This document shows, in pieces, positions 32,402 through 39,164 of a DNA stretch of 39,349 bases. The position numbers and the translations under genes are program-made. Every line of letters starts with the position of its first letter. Position 1 is the stretch's first letter. Source of the stretch: Hyphomonadaceae bacterium UBA1849 (GTDB lineage: Bacteria > Pseudomonadota > Alphaproteobacteria > Caulobacterales > Hyphomonadaceae); the NCBI GenBank assembly GCA_002338565.1, contig DDIN01000006.1:302325-341673 (forward strand), read 5' to 3'. The notes under the pieces are model-generated. The model saw only the letters and a list, made by a program, of their open reading frames with translations, was not told the origin of the DNA and made no database searches.

Positions 32402-34345
32402 TCAGTTCACCGAACCTCTTCGTGGTTCGACGACTTGCCTTAAATCATCCAGAAATGCTTCCAAATCACTGAATTGAATTTTCTCGGACTGAAACCATTC
32501 GAACAGTTGAGCTACAAAATAGGGAGACTTTTTGCATTCGCTCAGTGGCGTATCGAAGGCATCAGCAAGCTCAGTGGCGATTTCCGAATAGCGCGACTCG
32601 CCTACACACTGTTGTGCATAATTTTCTAAATCACCTTCCATGAACAAAAGTCTGTTCTTGTATCCACTCGGATACTCCAAAGCGTCAGCGTCAGAAATCT
32701 CAAACAGGTGTTGCAGCAAGCCATTCAGCTTTTTGTTGTCTCGAATTTTTTTCCTTTCGAAGCGATCATTGTCAGCAACCACAAAGCAATCCAAATTCAA
32801 GTTTCGGAAGATAGAAATTGGCTTATCCAAGTTGGTTTTACCATTGGTCGGCGCAATGGTTACCCCCTTAAGAAGCGGATCAAAACCGCGACTCAGCAGA
32901 AAGCCATTTATGAATGCCTTGTCGCTCTCGCCCTCTACAAAAATTGTTGCTTTGGAGAATAAACCTTCCGCAATATCGTAGCTAAATGTGTGCAGTTTTA
33001 CCGCGTACTTCTCAAGATTAGGCTCATACCCCAGAAACTTTGCGGTTGCGTTCGCGCATTCGGCTAGGCTGAGACCGGAAACTGCCGGGTAAGAATATCC
33101 ATTCGCGACGAAACGCCTAACGAGCCTGATGTTGTGCGCTTCCCTTATTTCCAAAAAAAGCGGTGAATGGGTCACAACTATCACTTGAAAGCGGATGCCG
33201 TTCTGCTCATTGAACCCATCACACAGCCTTTTCAGCGCCTGAGAAAAAAGCCGCTGTTTGACGGGGTGCTGATAAATCTCCGGTTCTTCTATCGCTATGA
33301 CGATGTCGCTTTGAACAGTTTCAAACGTTTCACCAGACTGGCCCATAGCATTTTGCGAAGCTAAAAACTCTATCACCGACATCAAAACAGCGCGTTGCAA
33401 GCCATGCCCGAGATTCTCAATCGATGAGACGAATTCATTATCTTCAACCAATATTTTTGGCTTCGGAAAGCTAATTGGTAATTCGGAAACCGGAGATATG
33501 TCTGCAGTCACCTTCGATGCTTCATAGTATTTTGAAACAATATTCGTAAGTTCTTCCCCGATTCTATGTAGGGATGGAACGTTCCCAGGACTCGTCAGTT
33601 GCTCCAATTTTTTAACCGCGTCGTCCTTAAAAATCTGAAATTCCTTTTGGTTTTCGATCGTTTGTTTAACAATATCGGAAACAAGCTGACGCACGGGCGA
33701 AGATTTTTCGGAATCAATCTCTTCGGATGCGTCCTGTACAGCCGGAATCAAATGGAACGATGTTGCCCCCCGTAGTTTTCCTAGGGCGACATTGGAGAAG
33801 CCGAACGCACGTCCTTTTCGAACAGTTGTCAATTTATCAGGGTTGGATGCTTCCCAATTTTGGAGATGCTCCTCAATATCCCCTCCCTTGCTGACGGTCG
33901 GAAGAAGACCAGAAGGCATTTTAGCAGTTAGATCACGATACAACTTCTTCTTTTGAGCATCGCTTTTCTCTGCTCGAATCTCTTCAAAGCCAGAAAAGAC
34001 CTGCGCTTCCGAGTAAAACTTGGCAGCTTCCTTCTTTGCTTCACCGTAAACGAATTCACGAGAAATCGTAATTTCGCCATCTCTTGAATGATCGTTGAAT
34101 TCGCGCTGTTCTTGATCAGTCAAATTATAGAATGTAACGGAAATGAGAACTGGCTCATCCACTCTCCGCTGAAAATAATCGTCCGCATCTAAGGACGTCT
34201 CACTTCCGAAAAATGTATCTAGCGCCTTTAAGAAAGCCGACTTTCCGGCATTATTTTCTCCCATAATAAGGGTCAACTTTTCGAAAGTAATCGAACAGTC
34301 CTGCAGGCATTTGTAGTTTTGAACATGCAAACGCTTTATCTGCAT
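32402..34345 (-). CDS. OLD family ATP-dependent endonuclease (AAA ATPase plus TOPRIM)
   Basis: A 647-residue ABC/SMC-like ATPase fused to a TOPRIM nuclease, the OLD (overcoming lysogenization defect) family. Walker A is G-E-N-N-A-G-K-S (29-36). The ABC signature-like L-G-H-G-L-Q lies at 312-317, Walker B I-V-I-A-I-E-E-P-E-I-Y at 348-358, and the H-loop V-V-T-H-S-P at 390-395. TOPRIM follows, with I-F-V-E-G-E-S-D-K (acidic Glu471) and the D-N-D pair Asp525/Asp527 in V-A-D-N-D-R. Members include the P2 Old exclusion nuclease and GajA of Gabija. No UvrD-like gajB is adjacent, so this is a class 1 or orphan OLD. The gene is clearly A/T-richer than its neighbours, starts behind a G-run ribosome site, and sits in the gap between parC and recO; horizontal acquisition as an antiphage or repair function is likely (inference). 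Confidence 0.9.
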   Translation of the reverse strand: MQIKRLHVQNYKCLQDCSITFEKLTLIMGENNAGKSAFLKALDTFFGSETSLDADDYFQRRVDEPVLISVTFYNLTDQEQREFNDHSRDGEITISREFVYGEAKKEAAKFYSEAQVFSGFEEIRAEKSDAQKKKLYRDLTAKMPSGLLPTVSKGGDIEEHLQNWEASNPDKLTTVRKGRAFGFSNVALGKLRGATSFHLIPAVQDASEEIDSEKSSPVRQLVSDIVKQTIENQKEFQIFKDDAVKKLEQLTSPGNVPSLHRIGEELTNIVSKYYEASKVTADISPVSELPISFPKPKILVEDNEFVSSIENLGHGLQRAVLMSVIEFLASQNAMGQSGETFETVQSDIVIAIEEPEIYQHPVKQRLFSQALKRLCDGFNEQNGIRFQVIVVTHSPLFLEIREAHNIRLVRRFVANGYSYPAVSGLSLAECANATAKFLGYEPNLEKYAVKLHTFSYDIAEGLFSKATIFVEGESDKAFINGFLLSRGFDPLLKGVTIAPTNGKTNLDKPISIFRNLNLDCFVVADNDRFERKKIRDNKKLNGLLQHLFEISDADALEYPSGYKNRLLFMEGDLENYAQQCVGESRYSEIATELADAFDTPLSECKKSPYFVAQLFEWFQSEKIQFSDLEAFLDDLRQVVEPRRGSVN

Positions 34346-34534
34346 TTTACCCCCCCACTAAAACTTCTAGTACACAGAACAATTGATTCTCACCTAATCG
34401 GAAACCTCTTAAGCCCCTTACTTTCAAAGAATTGTTTTTGAACACTCGCAACCACTTGGCGGCACCATTTCTCCACTAAAGAGCGAGCACACAAACTTAT
34501 CCCCCCTCCCTGATCCCGCCCCCATACTTCCGGC

Positions 34535-35611
34535 ATGCAAACCTCACCGGAGACAGAGACAAACCGTTTCACGCCGCTTGCCATAGCGCGGCGGCTGGCG
34601 GGCTATATTGCCCGCCTCTCTGGCTTTGTTGAGGATTACCGTGAAGCACCGCCTGAGGCTTTTTCAACTTCGCTCATTCCTGCGCAGGCAGGAATCCCGA
34701 ACGATCAGGGCCAACCAGATCCCTGCCTCCGCAGGGATGAGCGATATTCAGGGCACACCACAAGCAACGCGCAGGCGCAGGCCGGTCGAGCTTGCGAGAC
34801 ATCACGGCCGAGCAATACACAAGAGCAAACAAACACCCCCCACATGCAGCTGCGCTATAGACAGCGCTTTCTCACCCACATCCGCCGTGTGGAATACACG
34901 CTGCGCTGTTACATACTATGGCTCGCCGCTCAGCTGATCGAGCGCGGCTTCGTGCCCAATGCCCCGCCAGAGCGGAAATCTCACCCCGCGCCAGAACAAG
35001 AGCTGACGGGCCTTATCAGCAAGCAGGAACTGGAGCTGAGGCGGCTGACCAGCGAGACTCCGCGCATTGGTGGTTTCAGCGTCACAACGCCTGACTTTTC
35101 CCGTAGCCGTAAAGGGTCCGAGCGACGCGCCCTGATCTTTACGCCAGACCCGTTGAGCGTCGTGCCGATTGCCGATCTCATGGCTCGTATGGCGCGCCTG
35201 CCGCGCGTTCTCAAACGCGCAGACCTGATGGCCGAACGCCTGGTGTGGAGGGCCATGAGCTGTCATCCCGGAAAGTCGACAGACTTATCCGGGACCCAGA
35301 AAAACAAAACAGGTTTCCAGATTCTGGGTCCCTGCTCTCATGACCGACCAAGGTCGGTATTCGGCTGGGATGACATCGTTCCCCGATCCAAACACCCTCC
35401 ACTCTTCTACAAGCCGTTTGAAAACTGGCTGCCGCCCGAAGAGTTATGGGCCTCCAGCGAGAATGAGGAGGAACGGGGCGACCTCAACTATCTTCATCAC
35501 CTTGCCCGCGAAGGGCTGAACGCAACCGGCTTCGGCATACCGCCGCCCGGCGCAGATGATACCCTCCCCAAACTCACATATTTCCAACCACCTGCTATTC
35601 GCCCGCTGTGA
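34535..35611 (+). CDS. Hypothetical protein whose frame runs through two palindromic repeat elements
   Basis: A 358-residue protein of unrecognised function. Segments of ordinary-looking coding text are clear: F-T-P-L-A-I-A-R-R-L-A-G-Y near residues 12-24, R-R-V-E-Y-T-L-R-C-Y-I-L-W-L at ~117-130, P-A-P-E-Q-E-L-T-G, and the Trp-rich end around L-P-P-E-E-L-W-A. Two interruptions read like translated intergenic repeats: L-I-P-A-Q-A-G-I-P near residue 47 and C-H-P-G-K-S-T near residue 243. They coincide with DNA hairpins at 34676-34738 and 35261-35375. The frame remains open through both, so the gene may tolerate them as extra loops. The start has no obvious ribosome site. It diverges from the OLD gene and could be a lineage-specific, possibly decaying, gene. 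Confidence 0.6.
   Translation: MQTSPETETNRFTPLAIARRLAGYIARLSGFVEDYREAPPEAFSTSLIPAQAGIPNDQGQPDPCLRRDERYSGHTTSNAQAQAGRACETSRPSNTQEQTNTPHMQLRYRQRFLTHIRRVEYTLRCYILWLAAQLIERGFVPNAPPERKSHPAPEQELTGLISKQELELRRLTSETPRIGGFSVTTPDFSRSRKGSERRALIFTPDPLSVVPIADLMARMARLPRVLKRADLMAERLVWRAMSCHPGKSTDLSGTQKNKTGFQILGPCSHDRPRSVFGWDDIVPRSKHPPLFYKPFENWLPPEELWASSENEEERGDLNYLHHLAREGLNATGFGIPPPGADDTLPKLTYFQPPAIRPL
34676..34738. repeat. Double-hairpin palindromic element inside the hypothetical gene
   Basis: ATTCCTGC-GCAG-GCAGGAAT (34676-34695) and ATCCCTGC-CTCC-GCAGGGAT (34719-34738) are two perfect 8-bp stems separated by 23 bases. This is the architecture of a REP/BIME-like dispersed repeat. It is translated in frame. 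Confidence 0.7.
35261..35375. repeat. MITE-like nested palindromic element inside the hypothetical gene
   Basis: The 115-bp element is bounded by perfect 9-bp inverted ends TGTCATCCC (35261-35269) and GGGATGACA (35367-35375). Inside are CCCGG/CCGGG, the 11-bp stem GGGACCCAGAA (35291-35301) with TTCTGGGTCCC (35322-35332), and ACCGACC-AA-GGTCGGT (35343-35358). Such nested structure is typical of small mobile palindromic repeats. Confidence 0.75.
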
Positions 35612-35687
35612 TTTCACATGCGGGCCGATGGTGCTTGTTTAGTTTTGTTTCCGGCGTCACCAGATCCCCGCGTGCGATTGTAAGCTG

Positions 35688-35746
35688 CACGAGGAACGCG
35701 AAGGCGCAGACAGCCCGAGCCGAAGGCGAAGAAACGCTGTCGAGCA
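35688..35746 (+). repeat. 59-bp direct repeat, copy 1
   Basis: 59 bases matching copy 2 (36068-36126) at 54 positions. It contains the arms GACAGC and GCTGTC, which could form a stem. It lies 76 bases after the hypothetical gene's stop and 62 bases before the small membrane-protein gene. Confidence 0.8.
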
Positions 35747-35808
35747 AATCCGAAAAGGAACTCATTCGCTCCCCTGTACGTTGATTTGACAGAAAGGAGG
35801 TAACAGAG

Positions 35809-36051
35809 ATGAAAACCAATACCTTATTGTCGATAGTGCTCTTCGGCCTCTTTAACGCCGTGATTTTCGGCGCTGGCCTTATTCTGGCACTCGGCATCTC
35901 GCAATCTGCGACCGGCACAGCGATTGGTATCGCGATATCGGCGCTCTTCAGTATCGTGGTGAGTGCGTATCTCGCCCTGCACTACGCACCGCGCTTACGT
36001 GCGCAGTACTGGCGCCGCGAAGGCGAAACGCCCAAAGCGATCTGGTCGTAA
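35809..36051 (+). CDS. Small two-helix membrane protein, unknown function
   Basis: An 80-residue protein with hydrophobic helices at about residues 7-29 and 36-60, and a short basic C-terminal tail (R-L-R-A-Q-Y-W-R-R-E-G). A near-perfect ribosome site GAAAGGAGGT (35792-35801) lies 7 bases before the ATG, which strongly supports translation despite the small size. It is flanked by the two 59-bp direct repeats, so it may be a small exchangeable cassette. I do not recognise the family. Confidence 0.7.
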   Translation: MKTNTLLSIVLFGLFNAVIFGAGLILALGISQSATGTAIGIAISALFSIVVSAYLALHYAPRLRAQYWRREGETPKAIWS

Positions 36052-36067
36052 GCGCGTTCTGTAACTC

Positions 36068-36126
36068 CACGAGCGAAGCGAAGGCGCAGACAGCCCGAGC
36101 CGAAGGTGAGGAAACGCTGTCGAGCA
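36068..36126 (+). repeat. 59-bp direct repeat, copy 2
   Basis: Same orientation as copy 1 (35688-35746) with five mismatches, 380 bases apart start to start. It sits just beyond the recO stop in the gap between convergent genes. Confidence 0.8.
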
Positions 36127-36140
36127 GACAAACAACACAC

Positions 36141-36881
36141 CTAAAAAACAACAATTTCCATATCTGACAGTCGCCGGAGCATGAGTTCTCTCGATCCCGG
36201 CGGCGGTTTATGGGCTTCAGCATAGAGACGGTTTGTAATAAAATGGCCGGTCAGCCTGAAGCCTTTTCCTATATCTTCTGGGCTGGCGTCGGCCTCCGAG
36301 TTCACCAGAAATTCCGGCAGCTGGAGCAGTTTATCGACATATTCCGGCACCTCTTCACCACAGGCGGCACGTCCTGTCCGCGGGCTGACATGGGTGAGCT
36401 TGTCTTTCCGGCCTGAGACAGCGCATTTGGAAAAATCGAGGCCATAGCCAACGGTTCGAAGGAAGCCGACTTCCCAGCTTACCATCAGCGCTGGCCAGAG
36501 TTCCTTATCGCCCAACTGATCGAGCACGAACTCGGTCGCGTCATACAGCAGAGGATAGGCCTGCCCGTCCGGCAGAGAGGTATTCAGAAGCGAGGTGACC
36601 GAATTGAGCGCCGTGAGTGAGAGCCGCGAGGACATGAACATTGCCGCGCGGTTTGCCGTCGCTTCGGAGAGATTGAAATTGCCGAGCTGGTTTTCATTTC
36701 GCGCGCGCCATTCAAGTTCCAGCGTGGTGCCGACTTCAAAGCTTGCGCGTTTTTTTGAGGAATTGCCACCATGGATAAATCCGGACTGGCGGCCATGTTC
36801 ACGCGTGAAGGCATCGAGGATCAGGCCGGTTTCACCAAACCGGCGACTGCCCAGAACAATGCCCGCATCACGCCATTCCAT
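36141..36881 (-). CDS. recO: DNA repair protein RecO
   Basis: Loads RecA with RecR in the RecFOR pathway of gap and double-strand-break repair. The 246-residue protein starts M-E-W-R-D-A-G-I-V-L-G, the standard RecO opening, followed by the OB-fold text G-E-T-G-L-I-L-D-A-F-T-R-E-H-G-R-Q-S-G-F-I-H-G-G. The helical core and a C-terminal A-H-K-P-P-P-S/G-R-E-L region follow. I chose the ATG at 36881; 48 codons upstream are open, but they translate the hairpin repeat C and junk. The ribosome site is weak. It belongs to the pdxJ-acpS-rnc-era-recO block, but a 153-base gap with copy C of the repeat separates it from era. Confidence 0.92.
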   Translation of the reverse strand: MEWRDAGIVLGSRRFGETGLILDAFTREHGRQSGFIHGGNSSKKRASFEVGTTLELEWRARNENQLGNFNLSEATANRAAMFMSSRLSLTALNSVTSLLNTSLPDGQAYPLLYDATEFVLDQLGDKELWPALMVSWEVGFLRTVGYGLDFSKCAVSGRKDKLTHVSPRTGRAACGEEVPEYVDKLLQLPEFLVNSEADASPEDIGKGFRLTGHFITNRLYAEAHKPPPGSRELMLRRLSDMEIVVF

Positions 36882-36905
36882 TATTGGTTTTGCTCGGTGC
36901 CAATG

Positions 36906-36931
36906 CCAGCTCCCGCTGGCGCATATGCGCC
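36906..36931. other. Palindromes just upstream of recO
   Basis: CCAGC-TCCC-GCTGG (36906-36919) overlaps GGCGCATATGCGCC (36918-36931), a perfect 14-bp palindrome. They lie 25-50 bases before the recO start and could act in its expression or form mRNA structure. Confidence 0.45.
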
Positions 36932-36980
36932 TTCGCACTTGCTTGTAGGGATCAGAATGAAAGCGGACGTGTTTTGTGTG

Positions 36981-37023
36981 CAGCCTTGAGCGCGCTCTAT
37001 GCGACGCAAGGCGTCGCGAGAGC
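36981..37023 (+). repeat. Dispersed hairpin repeat, copy C (one unit)
   Basis: Head CAGCCTTGAGCGCG, outer arms GCTCT/AGAGC, perfect inner stem GCGACGC-AAG-GCGTCGC (37001-37017). It lies between the era stop (37035) and the recO start, in the same orientation as copies A and B. Confidence 0.8.
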
Positions 37024-37034
37024 AAACCAGAAAA

Positions 37035-37988
37035 CTACACATCAAAATCCAATCCCAGAGGGGTGTAGAAATCGCGTTTTTCCATCCAGCGCTCATCCAC
37101 CTTCACGAAGAGGAAGAGGTGCACTTTCCGGTCCAGCATGCCTTCAAGTTCTTCACGGGCGCGCTTGCCAATCTCTTTAATCGTCTGGCCGCCTTTACCC
37201 AGAACCATGCTCTTATGGTTTTCACGACCAATAATGATCGCTTGCTGAATGCGAACAGACCCGTCTTTGCGCTCTTCCCACGTCTCGGTGTCGACCATGA
37301 GCTGGTATGGCAGTTCCTGGTGAAGACGCAGCATGAGCTTTTCACGCGTCACCTCAGACGCCAGAAGACGCATTGGCAGGTCAGCCGTTTGCTCCGGATC
37401 ATAGAGATATGGGCTTTCCGGCACGAGGCCCGCCAGATGATCGAGGAGCGTAGCCGTTCCGTCGCCATTGGCAGCGGAGATCGGGTAGATTTCGGAATAA
37501 ATGCCCTCTTCATTCAGCTTCTGAATGACAGGCAGAATTTCGAGATGGTCGAACTCGTCAATCTTGTTGAGCGCAAGAATGCCCTTGCGGCCCAGCGTTT
37601 TGAGGTCCTGCATAACGCGGCGGTCGTCTTCCATCGACTTCTTCTGCGCACCGGTCAGCGGGCGTTTCAGAATTTCCGCAACCCAGCCAGTCGCGTCGAT
37701 CACGTGAAGAATGACGTCAGCATCTTCCGCGCCAGCCAGCGCAGCTTTCACCATGGCACGGTCAAGACGGCGCTTGGTTTTGAAGATACCCGGCGTGTCG
37801 AGCAGAACAATCTGCGCGTCATTGTGCATGGCGATGCCACGAACCGGGAAACGCGTCGTCTGGACCTTCTGGGTCACAATGGCGACCTTCTGTCCAACGA
37901 GGCGGTTCACGAGTGTAGACTTACCCGCGTTTGGCGCACCAATAACGGCTACAAAGCCTGCGCGTGTCTGATCAGTTTCAGGCGTCAT
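37035..37988 (-). CDS. era: GTPase Era
   Basis: An essential GTPase that binds 16S rRNA near the anti-Shine-Dalgarno end and assists 30S assembly. The GTPase motifs are G1 G-A-P-N-A-G-K-S-T (17-25), the effector region T-Q-K-V-Q-T-T-R, G3 D-T-P-G and G4 N-K-I-D. The C-terminal KH domain contains V-L-G-K-G-G-Q-T-I-K-E-I-G-K-R-A-R. The 317-residue length is normal. The ATG at 37988 is used (an upstream TTG at 37997 is possible); it overlaps the end of rnc by 11 bases, giving tight coupling of the two RNA-related genes. Confidence 0.96.
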   Translation of the reverse strand: MTPETDQTRAGFVAVIGAPNAGKSTLVNRLVGQKVAIVTQKVQTTRFPVRGIAMHNDAQIVLLDTPGIFKTKRRLDRAMVKAALAGAEDADVILHVIDATGWVAEILKRPLTGAQKKSMEDDRRVMQDLKTLGRKGILALNKIDEFDHLEILPVIQKLNEEGIYSEIYPISAANGDGTATLLDHLAGLVPESPYLYDPEQTADLPMRLLASEVTREKLMLRLHQELPYQLMVDTETWEERKDGSVRIQQAIIIGRENHKSMVLGKGGQTIKEIGKRAREELEGMLDRKVHLFLFVKVDERWMEKRDFYTPLGLDFDV

Positions 37989-38754
37989 CCGCCGCAAATC
38001 CTTCTACTGCCCGTTCGACCAGCATCGCACGAGCGGCGGCGCGTTGGGCTTCTTGTTTTGAATGGCCACGGCCCTCGACCGGCGAGTATTCACCGACGAG
38101 CACACGGGCTGCAAATTCGGGCGCATGGTCTGGTCCAACCTGCCCGACAATTTCATAGGTTGGCGTGGCAAAGCCTTCGCCCTGCGCCCATTCCTGAAGC
38201 GCAGATTTAGGGTCTTTCGGCCGCTTTCCAACCGATTTGATGAGCGGCGCCCAATAGCGCTCGATCATCGCCGTGGCGGGTTTCATACCGCCATCAAGAT
38301 AAACCGCGCCAAGAACGGCTTCGCAGATATCCGAGAGGATGGAATTTTTCTCACGTCCACCCGCACGCTCTTCGGCAGCATCCAGAATGAGGCAGTCCTG
38401 AAGCTCCAGCTTGCGGGCAACCTCGGCGCAGGCATCACGATTGACCAGCGCATTCAGGCGTGGCGCAAGGCCGCCTTCCGGCTCGCCCTCGAACTTCTGG
38501 AAGAGAAGCTCTGCGATGACCAGGCCGAGTACACGGTCGCCAAGGAACTCGAGCCGCTCATAGGAGAAACGAGCCGAAAATTCCTGCACGGCGCTCGCAT
38601 GCGTCATAGCCCGATCGAGAAGCGACTTATCCTTGAAGGTGTAGCCGATACGCTCTTCCAGCGCCGCGCACGCCTCTTCGGAAAGAAACGGCAGACGAGC
38701 AGCCTGTTTGACCTTCGCGCGAAGGCGAGTGCGTTTCGGACGGATTGGCTTCAC
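37978..38754 (-). CDS. rnc: Ribonuclease III
   Basis: Cleaves double-stranded RNA in rRNA and mRNA processing. The catalytic signature E-R-L-E-F-L-G-D-R-V-L-G-L is at 66-78, with E-A-V-L-G-A-V-Y-L-D-G-G downstream. The C-terminal double-stranded-RNA-binding domain includes K-S-A-L-Q-E-W-A-Q and S-K-Q-E-A-Q-R-A-A-A-R-A-M-L. The 258-residue length includes a basic N-terminal extension of about 20 residues. The start is GTG at 38754, sharing GTGA with the acpS stop. Confidence 0.96.
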   Translation of the reverse strand: MKPIRPKRTRLRAKVKQAARLPFLSEEACAALEERIGYTFKDKSLLDRAMTHASAVQEFSARFSYERLEFLGDRVLGLVIAELLFQKFEGEPEGGLAPRLNALVNRDACAEVARKLELQDCLILDAAEERAGGREKNSILSDICEAVLGAVYLDGGMKPATAMIERYWAPLIKSVGKRPKDPKSALQEWAQGEGFATPTYEIVGQVGPDHAPEFAARVLVGEYSPVEGRGHSKQEAQRAAARAMLVERAVEGFAADDA

Positions 38755-39164
38755 GGATACATGCCCTTCGGAAAGGCCTCAATAATGACCATGGCAAGTG
38801 CATACGGGTCATCATCGGTAATGGAAAGGTGGATGTGGGCATCCCAGCCCTCAGGGGTCATCTGTTTCAGACGGTCTGCGGCGCCGCCAGTCAGCTCCAG
38901 TGTTGGCTTGCCAGTGGGCAGATTCACAACGCCCATATGCTTCCAGTGAACGCCGCGTCGCGGAACACCCGTACCAAGAGCTTTGGCGCAGGCTTCCTTG
39001 GCTGCGAAGCGTTTTGCATAGGTTTCGGCGGACAGTTTACGGCGCTCGGCCAGCGCAATCTCGGTCGGGGTGTAGACACGGTTTTTGAAACGCTCACCAA
39101 AGCGCTCAAGCGTGTTACGGATACGGCGGATATCCGCCATGTCCTGCCCCATCCCGATAATCAT
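38751..39164 (-). CDS. acpS: Holo-[acyl-carrier-protein] synthase
   Basis: Transfers 4'-phosphopantetheine from CoA to acyl carrier protein, enabling fatty acid synthesis. At 137 residues it has the AcpS motifs I-I-G-M-G-Q-D-M-A-D (Asp8) and K-R-F-A-A-K-E-A-C-A-K-A-L (Glu57), which hold the magnesium. G-V-H-W-K-H-M-G-V follows. It overlaps both neighbours by four bases (pdxJ stop/acpS start, and acpS stop/rnc start), indicating one translationally coupled operon. Confidence 0.95.
   Translation of the reverse strand: MIIGMGQDMADIRRIRNTLERFGERFKNRVYTPTEIALAERRKLSAETYAKRFAAKEACAKALGTGVPRRGVHWKHMGVVNLPTGKPTLELTGGAADRLKQMTPEGWDAHIHLSITDDDPYALAMVIIEAFPKGMYP

Noticed and set aside
32402..34345. Gabija defence system
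   Set aside because: Only a GajA-like OLD protein is present; no UvrD-like helicase gene flanks it.
34390..34584. A 64-codon minus-strand frame upstream of the OLD gene
   Set aside because: It overlaps the start of the plus-strand hypothetical gene, has no ribosome site and its protein text is not family-like.
36882..37025. 48-codon N-terminal extension of RecO
   Set aside because: It would translate the dispersed hairpin repeat, and RecO families start at M-E-W-R-D-A-G-I-V.
36999..38210. A 403-codon plus-strand frame opposite era and rnc
   Set aside because: Shadow of two certain genes; no ribosome site and no recognisable protein features.
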